From NCBI RefSeq assembly GCF_018613065.1, contig NZ_JAGGQW010000027.1:29571-93570 (forward strand): a stretch of DNA of 64,000 nucleotides, in the 5' to 3' direction. The notes under the pieces are model-generated. The model ran no database searches, had not been told where the DNA came from, and was given only the letters and a program-made list of their open reading frames with translations. Positions 24,302 through 32,691 of the stretch are shown in pieces; positions within the stretch are counted from its first letter, which is position 1; each line of letters opens with the position of its first letter. Source of the DNA: Bacillus sp. ISL-7. GTDB lineage: Bacteria > Bacillota > Bacilli > Bacillales_B > DSM-18226. Position numbers and translations under genes: made by a program.

Positions 24302-25147
24302 ATGGAAACTGTTACTTTATCTAATGGAATTAAGATGCCAATATTAGGTTTTGGAGTGTATCAAATTCCTGAGCTTGAAGAATGTGAACGTATCGTGAGT
24401 GAAGCAATTGAAGTGGGTTATCGTTCTATAGATACGGCTCAAGCTTATGGGAATGAAGAAGCTGTTGGGAATGCAGTTCGCAAAAGTGGCATACCTCGTG
24501 AAGAATTCTTCATTACAACCAAAGTTTGGATTTCCAATGCTGGCTATGAGAAAGCTAAAGCATCAATAGAAGAGTCTTTACGAAAGTTGCAAACAGACTA
24601 CATTGATTTACTGTTGATTCATCAACCATTTAATGATTACTATGGTACTTATCGTGCTATGGAAGAGTATTATAAGGCGGGAAAAATCAAAGCAATTGGT
24701 GTAAGTAATTTCTACCCTGACCGTTTCATTGATATTGCTAAGTTTAGTGAAATCCCTCCATTGGTGAACCAGGTCGAAACACATATATTTAATCAACAAA
24801 AACAAGCCCAAAAAATAATGGAAAAATACGGCACCCAAATTGAGTCTTGGGGACCTTTTGCAGAAGGAAGAAATGATTTCTTTAACAATGAAACTCTAAA
24901 AGAGATTGGTGAGCAATATGGTAAAACGGTTGCTCAAGTGGCCCTACGTTATCTCATTCAACGGAATGTTGTTGTCATTCCTAAAACGGTAACGAAAGAA
25001 CGAATGGTTCAAAATTTTGATGTCTTTGATTTTGCATTAACAAACGAAGACATGGATAAAATTGCGAAACTAGATCAAGAACAAAGTTTATTCTTCTCAC
25101 ATTACACTCCTGAAACAGTTGAAATGATAACAGGACTAGTTAGATAA
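24302..25147 (+). CDS. aldo/keto reductase, short type (AKR 4)
   Basis: 281 residues, the usual size of the AKR5/YvgN-YtbE group (2,5-diketo-gluconate/glyoxal reductase-like). The tetrad is D44 and Y49 (SIDTAQAY), K74 (ITTKVW) and H107 (LLLIHQP); VVIPKTVTKERM is the NADPH phosphate-binding motif. B. subtilis members reduce methylglyoxal and other small aldehydes, which fits the island. ATG 24302 follows ATAGGAGGAATCTGTAA. Not a close paralogue of AKR 1-3. Confidence 0.93.
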   Translation: METVTLSNGIKMPILGFGVYQIPELEECERIVSEAIEVGYRSIDTAQAYGNEEAVGNAVRKSGIPREEFFITTKVWISNAGYEKAKASIEESLRKLQTDYIDLLLIHQPFNDYYGTYRAMEEYYKAGKIKAIGVSNFYPDRFIDIAKFSEIPPLVNQVETHIFNQQKQAQKIMEKYGTQIESWGPFAEGRNDFFNNETLKEIGEQYGKTVAQVALRYLIQRNVVVIPKTVTKERMVQNFDVFDFALTNEDMDKIAKLDQEQSLFFSHYTPETVEMITGLVR

Positions 25148-25167
25148 ACAATAAAGACTATGACGAA

Positions 25168-25194
25168 AAGGGAGCTAGTAGGGCTTCCTTTTTG
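25168..25194 (+). terminator. terminator of AKR 4
   Basis: AAGGGAGC pairs with GCTTCCTT (one G-U pair) and TTT follows. Confidence 0.65.
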
Positions 25195-25276
25195 ATTATC
25201 GACATTTAAAATATGCTATTTGGGGTTATGTGATTTAAACACATGGCAGAAAATGCTTCTTTAGGAGATGAGTAAA

Positions 25277-26242
25277 ATGAAAATGAGAGGACTTGGAAAC
25301 AGTGGTTTAGAAGTCTCTGCTATTGGTTTAGGCTGTATGGGAATGGATCATGCTTATGGAAAGCCTTCTGATCGTGAAGAAATGGTCAAATTGATTCGTA
25401 GAGCTGTTGAACTAGGTTGTAATTTCTTTGATACTGCTGTTGTTTATGGAGAATCCAATGAAGAATTACTGGGCGAAGCACTTGCACTAGTAAGAGAACA
25501 AGTTGTGATTGCGACTAAATTTGGAATCACTGGGACAGAAATTGTAAATGAACGCCCTCAACATATCTTAAATAGCACACCAGAATCCATTAGAGAACAA
25601 GTGGAGGGTTCGTTAAAAAGATTGAAAGTAGATTGCATCGATTTATATTATCAACATCGTATTGACTCTAATGTAGAACCAGAAGCAGTTGCAGGAACGA
25701 TGAAAGAATTAATGGAAGAAGGAAAAATTAAAGCATGGGGATTATCGAATGCACCCATTGATTATATGAAACGTGCACATGCCGTCTGTCCGATTGCTGC
25801 AATAGAAAATCAATACTCCATGATGTGGCGTGAACCTGAAAAAGAATTATTTGATATATGTGAAGAGTTAGGGATTTCTTTTGTTGCTTACAGTCCATTA
25901 GGAAATGGTTTCTTGAGTGGAAAATATACAAAAGATACAACATATGAAGAAGGCGACTTTAGAAGCTTCATGGGAAGATTCAAACCTGAAGTGATTGACC
26001 ATAACCAAGCGTTATTAAATTTAATTGCAGAAGTTGCTGAAAGTAAGAATGCAACATCTGCCCAAGTTGTATTAGCATGGGAATTAGCTCAAAAACCATT
26101 TATTATTCCAATCCCAGGTACTACAAAATTACACAGATTAGAAGAAAACTTAGGCGGTGCTGATATAGAGTTAACAAAAGAAGAATTAGATAACCTAAAT
26201 TTAGCTTTATCTAAAATCGATATTGACGAAACACATTTCTAA
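25277..26242 (+). CDS. aldo/keto reductase (AKR 5)
   Basis: 321 residues from ATG 25277, because AGGAG is 8-9 bases upstream of it and too close to ATG 25268. AKR13-like barrel: D52 and Y57 (FFDTAVVY), K81 (IATKFG), the histidine of YYQHR, and IPIPGTTKLHRLEENLGG for cofactor binding. No operator palindrome precedes it; it may be read past the AKR 4 terminator or use a separate promoter in the 120-bp gap. Reduces carbonyl compounds with NADPH. Confidence 0.92.
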   Translation: MKMRGLGNSGLEVSAIGLGCMGMDHAYGKPSDREEMVKLIRRAVELGCNFFDTAVVYGESNEELLGEALALVREQVVIATKFGITGTEIVNERPQHILNSTPESIREQVEGSLKRLKVDCIDLYYQHRIDSNVEPEAVAGTMKELMEEGKIKAWGLSNAPIDYMKRAHAVCPIAAIENQYSMMWREPEKELFDICEELGISFVAYSPLGNGFLSGKYTKDTTYEEGDFRSFMGRFKPEVIDHNQALLNLIAEVAESKNATSAQVVLAWELAQKPFIIPIPGTTKLHRLEENLGGADIELTKEELDNLNLALSKIDIDETHF

Positions 26243-26265
26243 TTAAAATAAGCTAATTGAAAGAT

Positions 26266-26349
26266 AATTTACAAATTTAATTGATTTGTACATTATTTCA
26301 CGAAACAAGATTATTTGGCAATTGCATGCATTTTGTTTCTGTTTATAAT
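26266..26349 (+). promoter_or_regulatory. regulon module, copy 9, without a gene
   Basis: Operator TTTGTACATTATTTCACGAA (26285-26304), TTGCAT (26322-26327), 16 bp and TATAAT (26344-26349) are intact, but no ORF follows before the terminator at 26419-26484. It is close in sequence to the tetR 1/SnoaL module, so a SnoaL-type gene may once have followed. Confidence 0.75.
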
Positions 26350-26355
26350 TATATA

Positions 26356-26484
26356 TAGGAGTTCAAAATACTAAATCGACACAGGCAAAACCAAATGGAT
26401 TGTTACTGGTCATTCAGAGAAAACCTAAATCGCTAAATAAGAGAGGCTTTTGAAGTCTCCTATTTTGTGATTTAGGTTTTTCTT
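26356..26484 (+). ncRNA. candidate small transcript between module copy 9 and a terminator
   Basis: A start about 7 bases after the TATAAT and the terminator at 26419-26484 predict an RNA of roughly 125 nt with no ORF preceded by a ribosome-binding site. It could be a regulon-controlled small RNA or only the leader of a deleted gene. Confidence 0.3.
26419..26484 (+). terminator. terminator downstream of the empty module
   Basis: AAACCTAAATC pairs with GATTTAGGTTT around an inner GAGAGGCTTTTGAAGTCTC hairpin; TTTCTTTT follows. Confidence 0.75.
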
Positions 26485-26511
26485 TTATAAAAAACTCGAT
26501 ATAGTCATTTT

Positions 26512-26582
26512 TTAGGAGGAATCACTAAATGCTTATTATAGATTCCTCTCTAACAAAAGTCCCACCTGTTCTGCCATGACTT
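26512..26582 (+). pseudogene. ribosome-binding site and start of a lost gene
   Basis: TTAGGAGGAATCACTAAATG (start 26529) is a complete initiation signal on the plus strand, but the frame ends after 17 codons inside the 3' end of the convergent TetR 2 gene. This looks like the head of a deleted gene. Confidence 0.4.
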
Positions 26583-27081
26583 GAGGTGGATAAGGCAACC
26601 CATTGGTGATCCACCATTCCACAATCCCAACATACGAAGTAACAATAAATTGAAGAATTACATCTTCATTTAATCCTTGGTTTTTTCCTTTTGTTGTATC
26701 CACTTCATCCTTGAACTCTTCAATGAGAAACTTATGGAACTGACTACGGAAAGAAGGAGCACCTTTGCTCGCTAGCATCGTTGAAAAGAATAAATAATGA
26801 CTTTTAAGGTATTCAAACCAAGGCAGATTCGCTTCTGTATATTCTGCAGCGGAGGTCGCTTCGCAGATTTCTCCCATTTCGTTAATATGTTCTTCAATGA
26901 GCTTATCCAGCAGATCAAACTTATCCACGTAATGAAGATAGATGGTTCCTCGGCTAACATTTGCGTGATCGGAAATGTCCTGAATGGTAATGTCATCGAA
27001 ATTTTTTTCAGCCATTAGCTGAATCAAGGCTTTTTTTATGGCTTCTTGGCTTTTGGCTATTCTTCTATCTACTTTAGGCAT
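26536..27081 (-). CDS. TetR-family regulator (TetR 2)
   Basis: 181 residues from ATG 27081 (aligned with MSKVDRR of TetR 1; the GTG at 27096 would add five residues). The HTH is ITIQDISDHANVSRGTIYLHYVDKFDLL and the C-terminus VEWWITNGLPYPPQVMAEQVG. Nearly the same recognition helix as TetR 1 (SRGTIYLHY against SRRTIYLHY), so both may bind the same palindromes. The ligand domains differ more, giving room for different inducers. Divergent from the MATE gene across module copy 10. Confidence 0.92.
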   Translation of the reverse strand: MPKVDRRIAKSQEAIKKALIQLMAEKNFDDITIQDISDHANVSRGTIYLHYVDKFDLLDKLIEEHINEMGEICEATSAAEYTEANLPWFEYLKSHYLFFSTMLASKGAPSFRSQFHKFLIEEFKDEVDTTKGKNQGLNEDVILQFIVTSYVGIVEWWITNGLPYPPQVMAEQVGLLLERNL

Positions 27082-27110
27082 TTTAAGGTTCACCAAACTT
27101 TCTTAAAAGA

Positions 27111-27195
27111 TAATGAACAATTTTAATTGATTTGTTCATTACTAGTCATATTGAGTTGAATTAACAATTGTAAGCATCCTATATCCGTTTATAAT
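27111..27195 (+). promoter_or_regulatory. regulon module, copy 10 (TetR 2 / MATE)
   Basis: TAATGAACAA (27111-27120) and TTGTTCATTA (27132-27141) are perfect inverted arms. TTGTAA (27168-27173), 16 bp, TATAAT (27190-27195). A further palindrome TTCATTAATGAA (27208-27219) covers the region of the transcription start. Confidence 0.8.
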
Positions 27196-27282
27196 TATAT
27201 ACAGTTGTTCATTAATGAATCAATATTTAATTTAAAAACAACTAGAGTTATGTAAATATGCAATAAAATCGGGGGGATTAAC

Positions 27283-28644
27283 TTGCAACAGAATTCTTTA
27301 TCGTTGCCATCCACAAAGTTATTTACAAATAGGGATTTATTCATAATATTTGTGCCACTTATTATAGAGCAAGGTTTAGAATATCTGGTGGGATTGGCAG
27401 ACTCCATTATGGTAGCCCACGTAAGTGAATCTGCAGTATCTGGGGTTTCCCTTGTAGACTTTGTTATGGCTTTGCTTATTAGTTTGTTTGCTGCTCTAGC
27501 AACAGGTGGGGCAGTAATTGCGGGACAATACATGGGTAGAAAGCAGATGGAAGAATCAAGAGAAGCGGCCAATCAACTGGTATGGTTTGCTGGTGCAGTT
27601 TCTATTATCATCATGCTGATTATCTATCTAATCAAACCACTAATATTAAATGGACTGTTTGGGGAGATTTCTGATGAAGTACGTACAAGTGCAAATACTT
27701 ATCTGATGTTCACTGCTATATCTATTCCATTCCTTGCCCTATATAATGCTGGAGCTGCTATATTTCGAACGATGGGTAATGCAAAACTGCCCATGTTTGT
27801 AATGTTGGCCATGAACATTGCTCACGCATTGGGGAATGCCATTCTTATTTATGGCTTCCACTTTGGAGTGGAAGGCGTTGCGATACCAACCCTTCTATCA
27901 CGTGTTGCGGCAGCAGCAATTATTATTACATTGGCTTTTAACAAAAAGCAGCAACTATATATAAAGAAAAGTTTAAAGCATAAATTTAACTGGTCAATGA
28001 TTAAAAAAATCTTAGGCATTGGTGTTCCATATGGATTAGAAAACGGCTTGTTCTATTTCGGAAGAATTGTTGTACTCAGCCTTGTTTCTACTTTTGGTAC
28101 GGCAGCTATTGCAGCTAATGCGGTGGGAGGCACTATTGTGATGTTTGAAGTTCTGCCAGGTATGGCAATTGGGCTTGGACTGACTGTTATTATAGCAAGA
28201 TGTGTTGGTGCAGGGGATTATGAACAGGCTAAATATTTCACCAAAAAGATTATGGGTATTGTGTATGCTGCACAAGTAATAAGCTGTGCATTGGTACTTG
28301 CTTTACTCCCATCAATATTAAATGTTTATGGATTATCGGAGACTGCAAGATCATTGACTACACAAATCGTTTGGTGGCATGCAGCATTTGAAGTCATCAT
28401 TTGGCCGCTTGCTTACACTTTACCTGTATCGTTCCGTGCTTCAGGTGATGCCAAATTCCCGATGTACGTTGGGATTTTATCCATGTTTTTCTGTCGTATT
28501 GCGTTGGCTTATCTTTTCAGCATCTATTTCCACATGGGAATGTTCGGTACTTGGGTAGCTATGTTTATTGATTGGATTGTCAAGGCGATGATTTTCGTCC
28601 AAAGATATATAAGTGAAAAGTGGACTAAGTTGCGGGCAATTTAA
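27283..28644 (+). CDS. MATE-family multidrug efflux protein
   Basis: 453 residues with twelve membrane helices in two halves; the MATE pattern is seen in TNRDLFIIFVPLIIEQGLEY, VAHVSESAVSGVSLVDF and, in the second half, VPYGLENGLFYFGRIVVL. MATE proteins export cationic or hydrophobic compounds using Na+ or H+ gradients. The start is TTG 27283 after GGGGGGAT. It has its own operator module opposite TetR 2, so this is the export arm of the second regulatory pair. Confidence 0.9.
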   Translation: MQQNSLSLPSTKLFTNRDLFIIFVPLIIEQGLEYLVGLADSIMVAHVSESAVSGVSLVDFVMALLISLFAALATGGAVIAGQYMGRKQMEESREAANQLVWFAGAVSIIIMLIIYLIKPLILNGLFGEISDEVRTSANTYLMFTAISIPFLALYNAGAAIFRTMGNAKLPMFVMLAMNIAHALGNAILIYGFHFGVEGVAIPTLLSRVAAAAIIITLAFNKKQQLYIKKSLKHKFNWSMIKKILGIGVPYGLENGLFYFGRIVVLSLVSTFGTAAIAANAVGGTIVMFEVLPGMAIGLGLTVIIARCVGAGDYEQAKYFTKKIMGIVYAAQVISCALVLALLPSILNVYGLSETARSLTTQIVWWHAAFEVIIWPLAYTLPVSFRASGDAKFPMYVGILSMFFCRIALAYLFSIYFHMGMFGTWVAMFIDWIVKAMIFVQRYISEKWTKLRAI

Positions 28645-28675
28645 ACAAAAAGATTAATTGATAATTTTTAGCATA

Positions 28676-28706
28676 GTGGGCTACGTATTGGTAGCCCATT
28701 TCTTTT
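28676..28706 (+). terminator. terminator of the MATE gene
   Basis: GTGGGCTAC and GTAGCCCAT stem, then TTCTTTTT. Confidence 0.75.
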
Positions 28707-28747
28707 TGCGTATGAAGACAATTTGGTTAACGAAAATTTTCTTAAAG

Positions 28748-28833
28748 TTAATGAACAATTAAAATCGATTTGTTCATTAATTAACAATGTCCATTGATTT
28801 GACCATTGTAAGCATGATGAATCTATTTATAAT
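28748..28833 (+). promoter_or_regulatory. regulon module, copy 11 (ADH 2)
   Basis: TTAATGAACAA (28748-28758) and TTGTTCATTAA (28770-28780) are perfect 11-bp inverted arms, and the second arm also forms the operator TTTGTTCATTAATTAACAAT (28769-28788). TTGTAA (28806-28811), 16 bp, TATAAT (28828-28833). Confidence 0.82.
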
Positions 28834-28934
28834 AATAAACAGATGTACATTAAGATATGGGTGTTTATATTCCAAATAATAATTAATGTAACTCTAATTT
28901 TTTAGTTTTAACAGGAAAGGATTGTGTTGAGCTC

Positions 28935-29993
28935 ATGTGTAATAATCATCAAAACATTACGACTCGTGTTTTAAGTGTTCCGAATGCAAAAGCAGCATTT
29001 GAAAAGACGACAATTGAACGGAGAGACTTACGGCCAGATGATGTTTTAATAGATATTAAGTATTGTGGAATCTGCCACTCCGATATTCATAATGCACACA
29101 ATGATTTTGGCAGGGGCGTATTCCCGATGGTTCCTGGTCATGAAATTGCAGGCGTTGTGACAGCCATAGGATCAGAAGTTACAAAATTCGCTGTTGGTGA
29201 CCGTGTTGGTGTTGGCTGCTTTGTTGACTCCTGCGGAGAATGTGAATTCTGCCTTAGAGGTGAGGAGCAATTTTGTAAGAAGGGTGTTGTCGTAGTATTT
29301 AATTCAATTGGCTACGATGGTGAACTAACATACGGTGGATATAGTCAAAAAATCGTTGTAAAGGACAAGTTTGTTGTCCGTATTCCTGACGGCTTGGATT
29401 TAGCTGTGGCAAGCCCATTATTGTGTGCTGGTATCACAACGTACTCTCCTATGAAACATTGGAATGTCGGCCCAGGTAAAAAGGTAGCGATTGTAGGAAT
29501 GGGAGGTCTTGGCCACCTAGCTGTACAATTCGCTCATACTATGGGTGCTGAAGTTACTGTCCTAAGCCAGACTATGAATAAAAAAGAGGAAGCCTTTGGT
29601 TTTGGAGCAGATCATTATTATGCAACCAGTGATCCTGCTACATTCACTGAGTTGGCAGGACAATTTGACCTTATTTTAAACACAGTGTCTGCGAATATCG
29701 ACGTTGATGCGTATCTATCCATTCTTAACGTAGATGGAACACTTGTAAATGTAGGTTTACCAAACAAGCCAGATCAGTACAATGTTTTCTCCCTATTCGC
29801 TGGCCGTCGCAGTATTGCCGCTTCGAATGTTGGTGGAATTAGGGAAACACAAGAGATGCTGGATTTCTCTGCTGAGCATGGCATTGCACCAATGATTGAA
29901 GTAATCAATGCTGAACAAGTGGACGAAGCATATGAGCGTGTTCTTCGAAGTGATGTACGTTATCGTTTCGTTATCGACATGTCTACATTGTAA
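28935..29993 (+). CDS. zinc-dependent alcohol dehydrogenase (ADH 2)
   Basis: 352 residues, a close paralogue of ADH 1 with the same zinc and cofactor motifs: CGICHSDIH, PGHEIAGVV, CGECEFCLRGEEQFC and GMGGLGHLAVQFAH. ATG 28935 follows AGGAAAGGATTGTG. It reduces aldehydes or oxidises alcohols with NADP(H). It has its own operator module and a terminator-like hairpin, and leads the block ADH 2, MFS 3, NAD-binding protein 2, which mirrors the genes at 17155-20392 in a different order. Confidence 0.92.
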   Translation: MCNNHQNITTRVLSVPNAKAAFEKTTIERRDLRPDDVLIDIKYCGICHSDIHNAHNDFGRGVFPMVPGHEIAGVVTAIGSEVTKFAVGDRVGVGCFVDSCGECEFCLRGEEQFCKKGVVVVFNSIGYDGELTYGGYSQKIVVKDKFVVRIPDGLDLAVASPLLCAGITTYSPMKHWNVGPGKKVAIVGMGGLGHLAVQFAHTMGAEVTVLSQTMNKKEEAFGFGADHYYATSDPATFTELAGQFDLILNTVSANIDVDAYLSILNVDGTLVNVGLPNKPDQYNVFSLFAGRRSIAASNVGGIRETQEMLDFSAEHGIAPMIEVINAEQVDEAYERVLRSDVRYRFVIDMSTL

Positions 29994-30008
29994 TAGTCTA
30001 CTCTAATG

Positions 30009-30044
30009 AAAGATGGGTTAATCAATTGGTTGACCCATCTTTGG
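30009..30044 (+). terminator. terminator-like hairpin after ADH 2
   Basis: AAAGATGGGT pairs with ACCCATCTTT; weak T run. Confidence 0.6.
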
Positions 30045-30140
30045 TATGGAAATGGAATGCGTTTCATTTGGGACATCATTATAAAGCGAAGTTGAAACAC
30101 ATAAGAATAATGATTAATAAGGAGTTGAAATACAACATTA

Positions 30141-31313
30141 ATGAATAATTCTTGGAAGATATACATGCTGACACTCATTAGCTTCTTTGTAGGCACTTCG
30201 CAATTTGGAATAGTAGGTATGTTAGATAAAATTGCTCATTCAGTAAATGTCTCAATACCCACTGCAGGACAGCTAGTTACTGCATTCGCACTCGCTAACG
30301 CAATCGGAACACCTATTGTCATGATTGCTATTGCAAAAATGAAACAACGAAAGCAATTATTATTGGCTCTTACCATAATATTGATTGGCATCATATCAAC
30401 GATCACTCTTCCAGGCTTCGGTTTACTAATGGCAGCTCGTGTCATAATGGGGGTCGGAACAGGAATGTTTATTGTCACAGCCTATGACATTGCTGCGAAG
30501 CTAGCTGCCCCTGGGAAGCAAGGAGGGGCGATGTCCAACATCTCGATGGGATTTAGCTCATCCCTTGTATTTGGAGTTCCCATCGGACGCATTATTGCTG
30601 CGTCATATGATTGGAAGACAATCTTCTGGATTATCGGCATTTTCTGTTTACTCGCACTTTTCGTTGTCGCTCGAACGATTCCAGACATGGAAGGCGGAGG
30701 AGCCATATCTTTGGTCGAGAGACTAGCCTTCTTGAAAAATCCGCAGCTCGCAGTCACTCTTTGTGTCACTTTATTTGTTTTTATTGGATTTTCGATTATT
30801 GATACGTATATCACACCCTTTCTGACTGCTGTTATTCCGCCAAAGTTTGAAATAAGTTTCATTCTCTTCGCAATGGGCATTGCAAGTGTGATTGGCTCCA
30901 AAACAGGCGGGCTTTTTGCAGATCGAATTGGTGCATTCCGCACACTTATAGGATCTATGTTCATCCAAGTTCTTGCTATGGTATTGTTGTCCCTTGGTGG
31001 TTCTGGATGGGTAGTTGCCACCGTTATCCTATTAATGCTATGGGAGATAGCTTGTTGGACGTTTGGGGCGGTTCAGAACTTTAATCTAGTGTCGCTAGCT
31101 CCAGGAGCATCTGGAATTGTCCTTAGTCTGAACAGTTCATTCGTTCAACTTGGCTTTGCTGCGGGAGCAGGTATCGGAGGAATTGCTGTTGGAAGTTTAA
31201 CGATTATGGCAATCACTTGGATTAGTGCAGCATCAGTCGTGTGTGCTGCTGTCCTCTTTATTCTTTCTCGTTCGTTCTCAACGAATGCCAAGTCGGCAAT
31301 TAATAATGGATGA
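30141..31313 (+). CDS. MFS transporter (MFS 3)
   Basis: 390 residues, twelve membrane helices, a paralogue of MFS 2 (both start with WKIYML and carry GVGTGMFIVTAYDIAAKLA-type and FADRIGAFRTLIGS motifs). Probable proton-driven export of small compounds. ATG 30141 lies rather far (16 bases) from AAGGAG, so translation may be weak. No operator palindrome precedes it; expression probably depends on read-through from ADH 2. Confidence 0.87.
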   Translation: MNNSWKIYMLTLISFFVGTSQFGIVGMLDKIAHSVNVSIPTAGQLVTAFALANAIGTPIVMIAIAKMKQRKQLLLALTIILIGIISTITLPGFGLLMAARVIMGVGTGMFIVTAYDIAAKLAAPGKQGGAMSNISMGFSSSLVFGVPIGRIIAASYDWKTIFWIIGIFCLLALFVVARTIPDMEGGGAISLVERLAFLKNPQLAVTLCVTLFVFIGFSIIDTYITPFLTAVIPPKFEISFILFAMGIASVIGSKTGGLFADRIGAFRTLIGSMFIQVLAMVLLSLGGSGWVVATVILLMLWEIACWTFGAVQNFNLVSLAPGASGIVLSLNSSFVQLGFAAGAGIGGIAVGSLTIMAITWISAASVVCAAVLFILSRSFSTNAKSAINNG

Positions 31314-31421
31314 TAAATAATGAAAAATTTTAAAAAGAAAAAAACTTAATATGCGTTGCTCGACTTTTTTATAGGGCAGCTTATTCATCAATTTACACTC
31401 TGAAAATATGGAGGAGGGTTT

Positions 31422-32063
31422 ATGTTGACTAATGTTTTAATCCTTGGTGCAAATGGCCAAGTTGCACGTAATGCTATTAATTTATTTCTAAAGGAAACTG
31501 ATGCTCAGTTGACACTTTATCTACGTAACTCAAGAAGACTAAAAATCGTTGATCTAGGTCGGGAACGTGTCATAGAAGGTGACGTGAATGATGTTTCTAA
31601 GTTGAAAGAAGCGATGGCTGGGCAAGATGTTGTGTATGCTAATATTGGTGGCTCTGATATTGTTCAAAAAACTCAAAATATAATCGATGCAATGAATGCC
31701 ACTGGTGTTAAAAGGGGTATTTTTATTAATATTTTAGGAATTTATGATGAAGTACCTGGCAAGTTCGGGGAATGGAATAAGTATATGGTTGGCAAAGGAA
31801 TGGAACATTGGCGGAAAGCCGCAAGCGTTCTTGAAGCCTCAGATATTGATTATACTATTTTAAGATGTACTTGGTTCACCAACAAAAACGAAGTGGATTA
31901 CGAAATAACGGAAAAGGGTGAACCTCTCTTGGGAACCGAGGTTTCCCGCAAAAGTATTGCCGCTTTGGTTGTCAAAATAGCCGAATCTCCAGAATGGGGT
32001 GTTCGTCGCAGTTGGGGTGTTAGTAAACCAAATACGGAAGGCGATAAACCAGTGTTTTATTAA
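31422..32063 (+). CDS. atypical SDR / NAD(P)H-binding protein (copy 2)
   Basis: 213 residues; paralogue of the protein at 17155 with the Rossmann start MLTNVLILGANGQVARNAIN, then GDVNDVSKLKEAMAGQDVVYAN and DYTILRCTWFTN. It is longer at the C-terminus (WGVSKPNTEGDKPVFY) and has a 15-residue insertion (GKFGEWNKYMVGKGM) after residue 105. GGAGGAGGG precedes the TTATG start. Likely the last gene of the ADH 2 block. Confidence 0.85.
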   Translation: MLTNVLILGANGQVARNAINLFLKETDAQLTLYLRNSRRLKIVDLGRERVIEGDVNDVSKLKEAMAGQDVVYANIGGSDIVQKTQNIIDAMNATGVKRGIFINILGIYDEVPGKFGEWNKYMVGKGMEHWRKAASVLEASDIDYTILRCTWFTNKNEVDYEITEKGEPLLGTEVSRKSIAALVVKIAESPEWGVRRSWGVSKPNTEGDKPVFY

Positions 32064-32185
32064 AAAATATAGCACTAAAACTTGGGGAATCAAGTGTCTT
32101 AATCTTATCACTGCCTTGCTTTCCTCCGCTTTATACAATATAGAATCAACAAACTTTCTTAAAGATAATTGATAAATTTATTTAC

Positions 32186-32205
32186 TTTGTCTAATAATGA
32201 ACAAA
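32186..32205 (+). promoter_or_regulatory. regulon operator, copy 12, degenerate promoter
   Basis: TTTGTCTAATAATGAACAAA matches the operator, but the -35/-10 at the usual distance are poor (TTATCA, CATGAT). It precedes the ADH remnant and looks like a decaying module. Confidence 0.5.
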
Positions 32206-32334
32206 TCTTATCAAAGTGTTTATTATCATATGTATACAAACCATGATAGAGGTAAATCTATTATTGTTAATTGGAATCATTTGGTGTATTCAAGAAAAGA
32301 TTGAGTGGTCTTTATTAATCAATAAAATACAATT

Positions 32335-32406
32335 ATGAATGATGCTTTAAATGTTCCAAATGCAAAAGTACCATTTAAACGTACTACTATATATGCAAGA
32401 CGATAA
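32335..32406 (+). pseudogene. 5' remnant of a third ADH gene
   Basis: The 23-codon frame MNDALNVPNAKVPFKRTTI corresponds to residues 7-26 of ADH 1/ADH 2 (NVLSVPSAKEPFEKTTI) and stops at TAA 32404. It sits between a degenerate regulon operator and a terminator, so a whole transcription unit has shrunk to a micro-ORF. Confidence 0.8.
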
Positions 32407-32422
32407 TGACTCTTTGGAAAAT

Positions 32423-32450
32423 AAACCGCTTTTGTAGAGGCGGTTTTCTT
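32423..32450 (+). terminator. terminator after the ADH remnant
   Basis: AAACCGC and GCGGTTT stem, then TCTT. Confidence 0.65.
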
Positions 32451-32545
32451 ACGTCAATAAGTTAGGATTACAGTTTTTTATGATTATTGAATATTGGATT
32501 CTTCTATTCACTTAAGTCATGAAAAGTCACCAAATATTTAAAAGA

Positions 32546-32630
32546 TAATTAACAGTTTATATTGATTTGTTCACTAATTAACAATTTGCGTTGATTTAAC
32601 AATTGTAAGTATCCTATATCTATTTATAAT
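32546..32630 (+). promoter_or_regulatory. regulon module, copy 13 (SDR gene)
   Basis: Operator TTTGTTCACTAATTAACAAT (32566-32585), TTGTAA (32603-32608), 16 bp, TATAAT (32625-32630). Distance operator to -10 is 59 bp. Confidence 0.8.
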
Positions 32631-32691
32631 AATAGACGTGAGTTCATTAATGTATTAATATTTATTTTTTGTTGAAAGGATGGTATGTAAT

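Noticed and set aside
30482..31021. 179-codon open frame on the minus strand
   Set aside because: It lies fully inside MFS 3, has no ribosome-binding site and a composition typical of antisense frames over membrane proteins.
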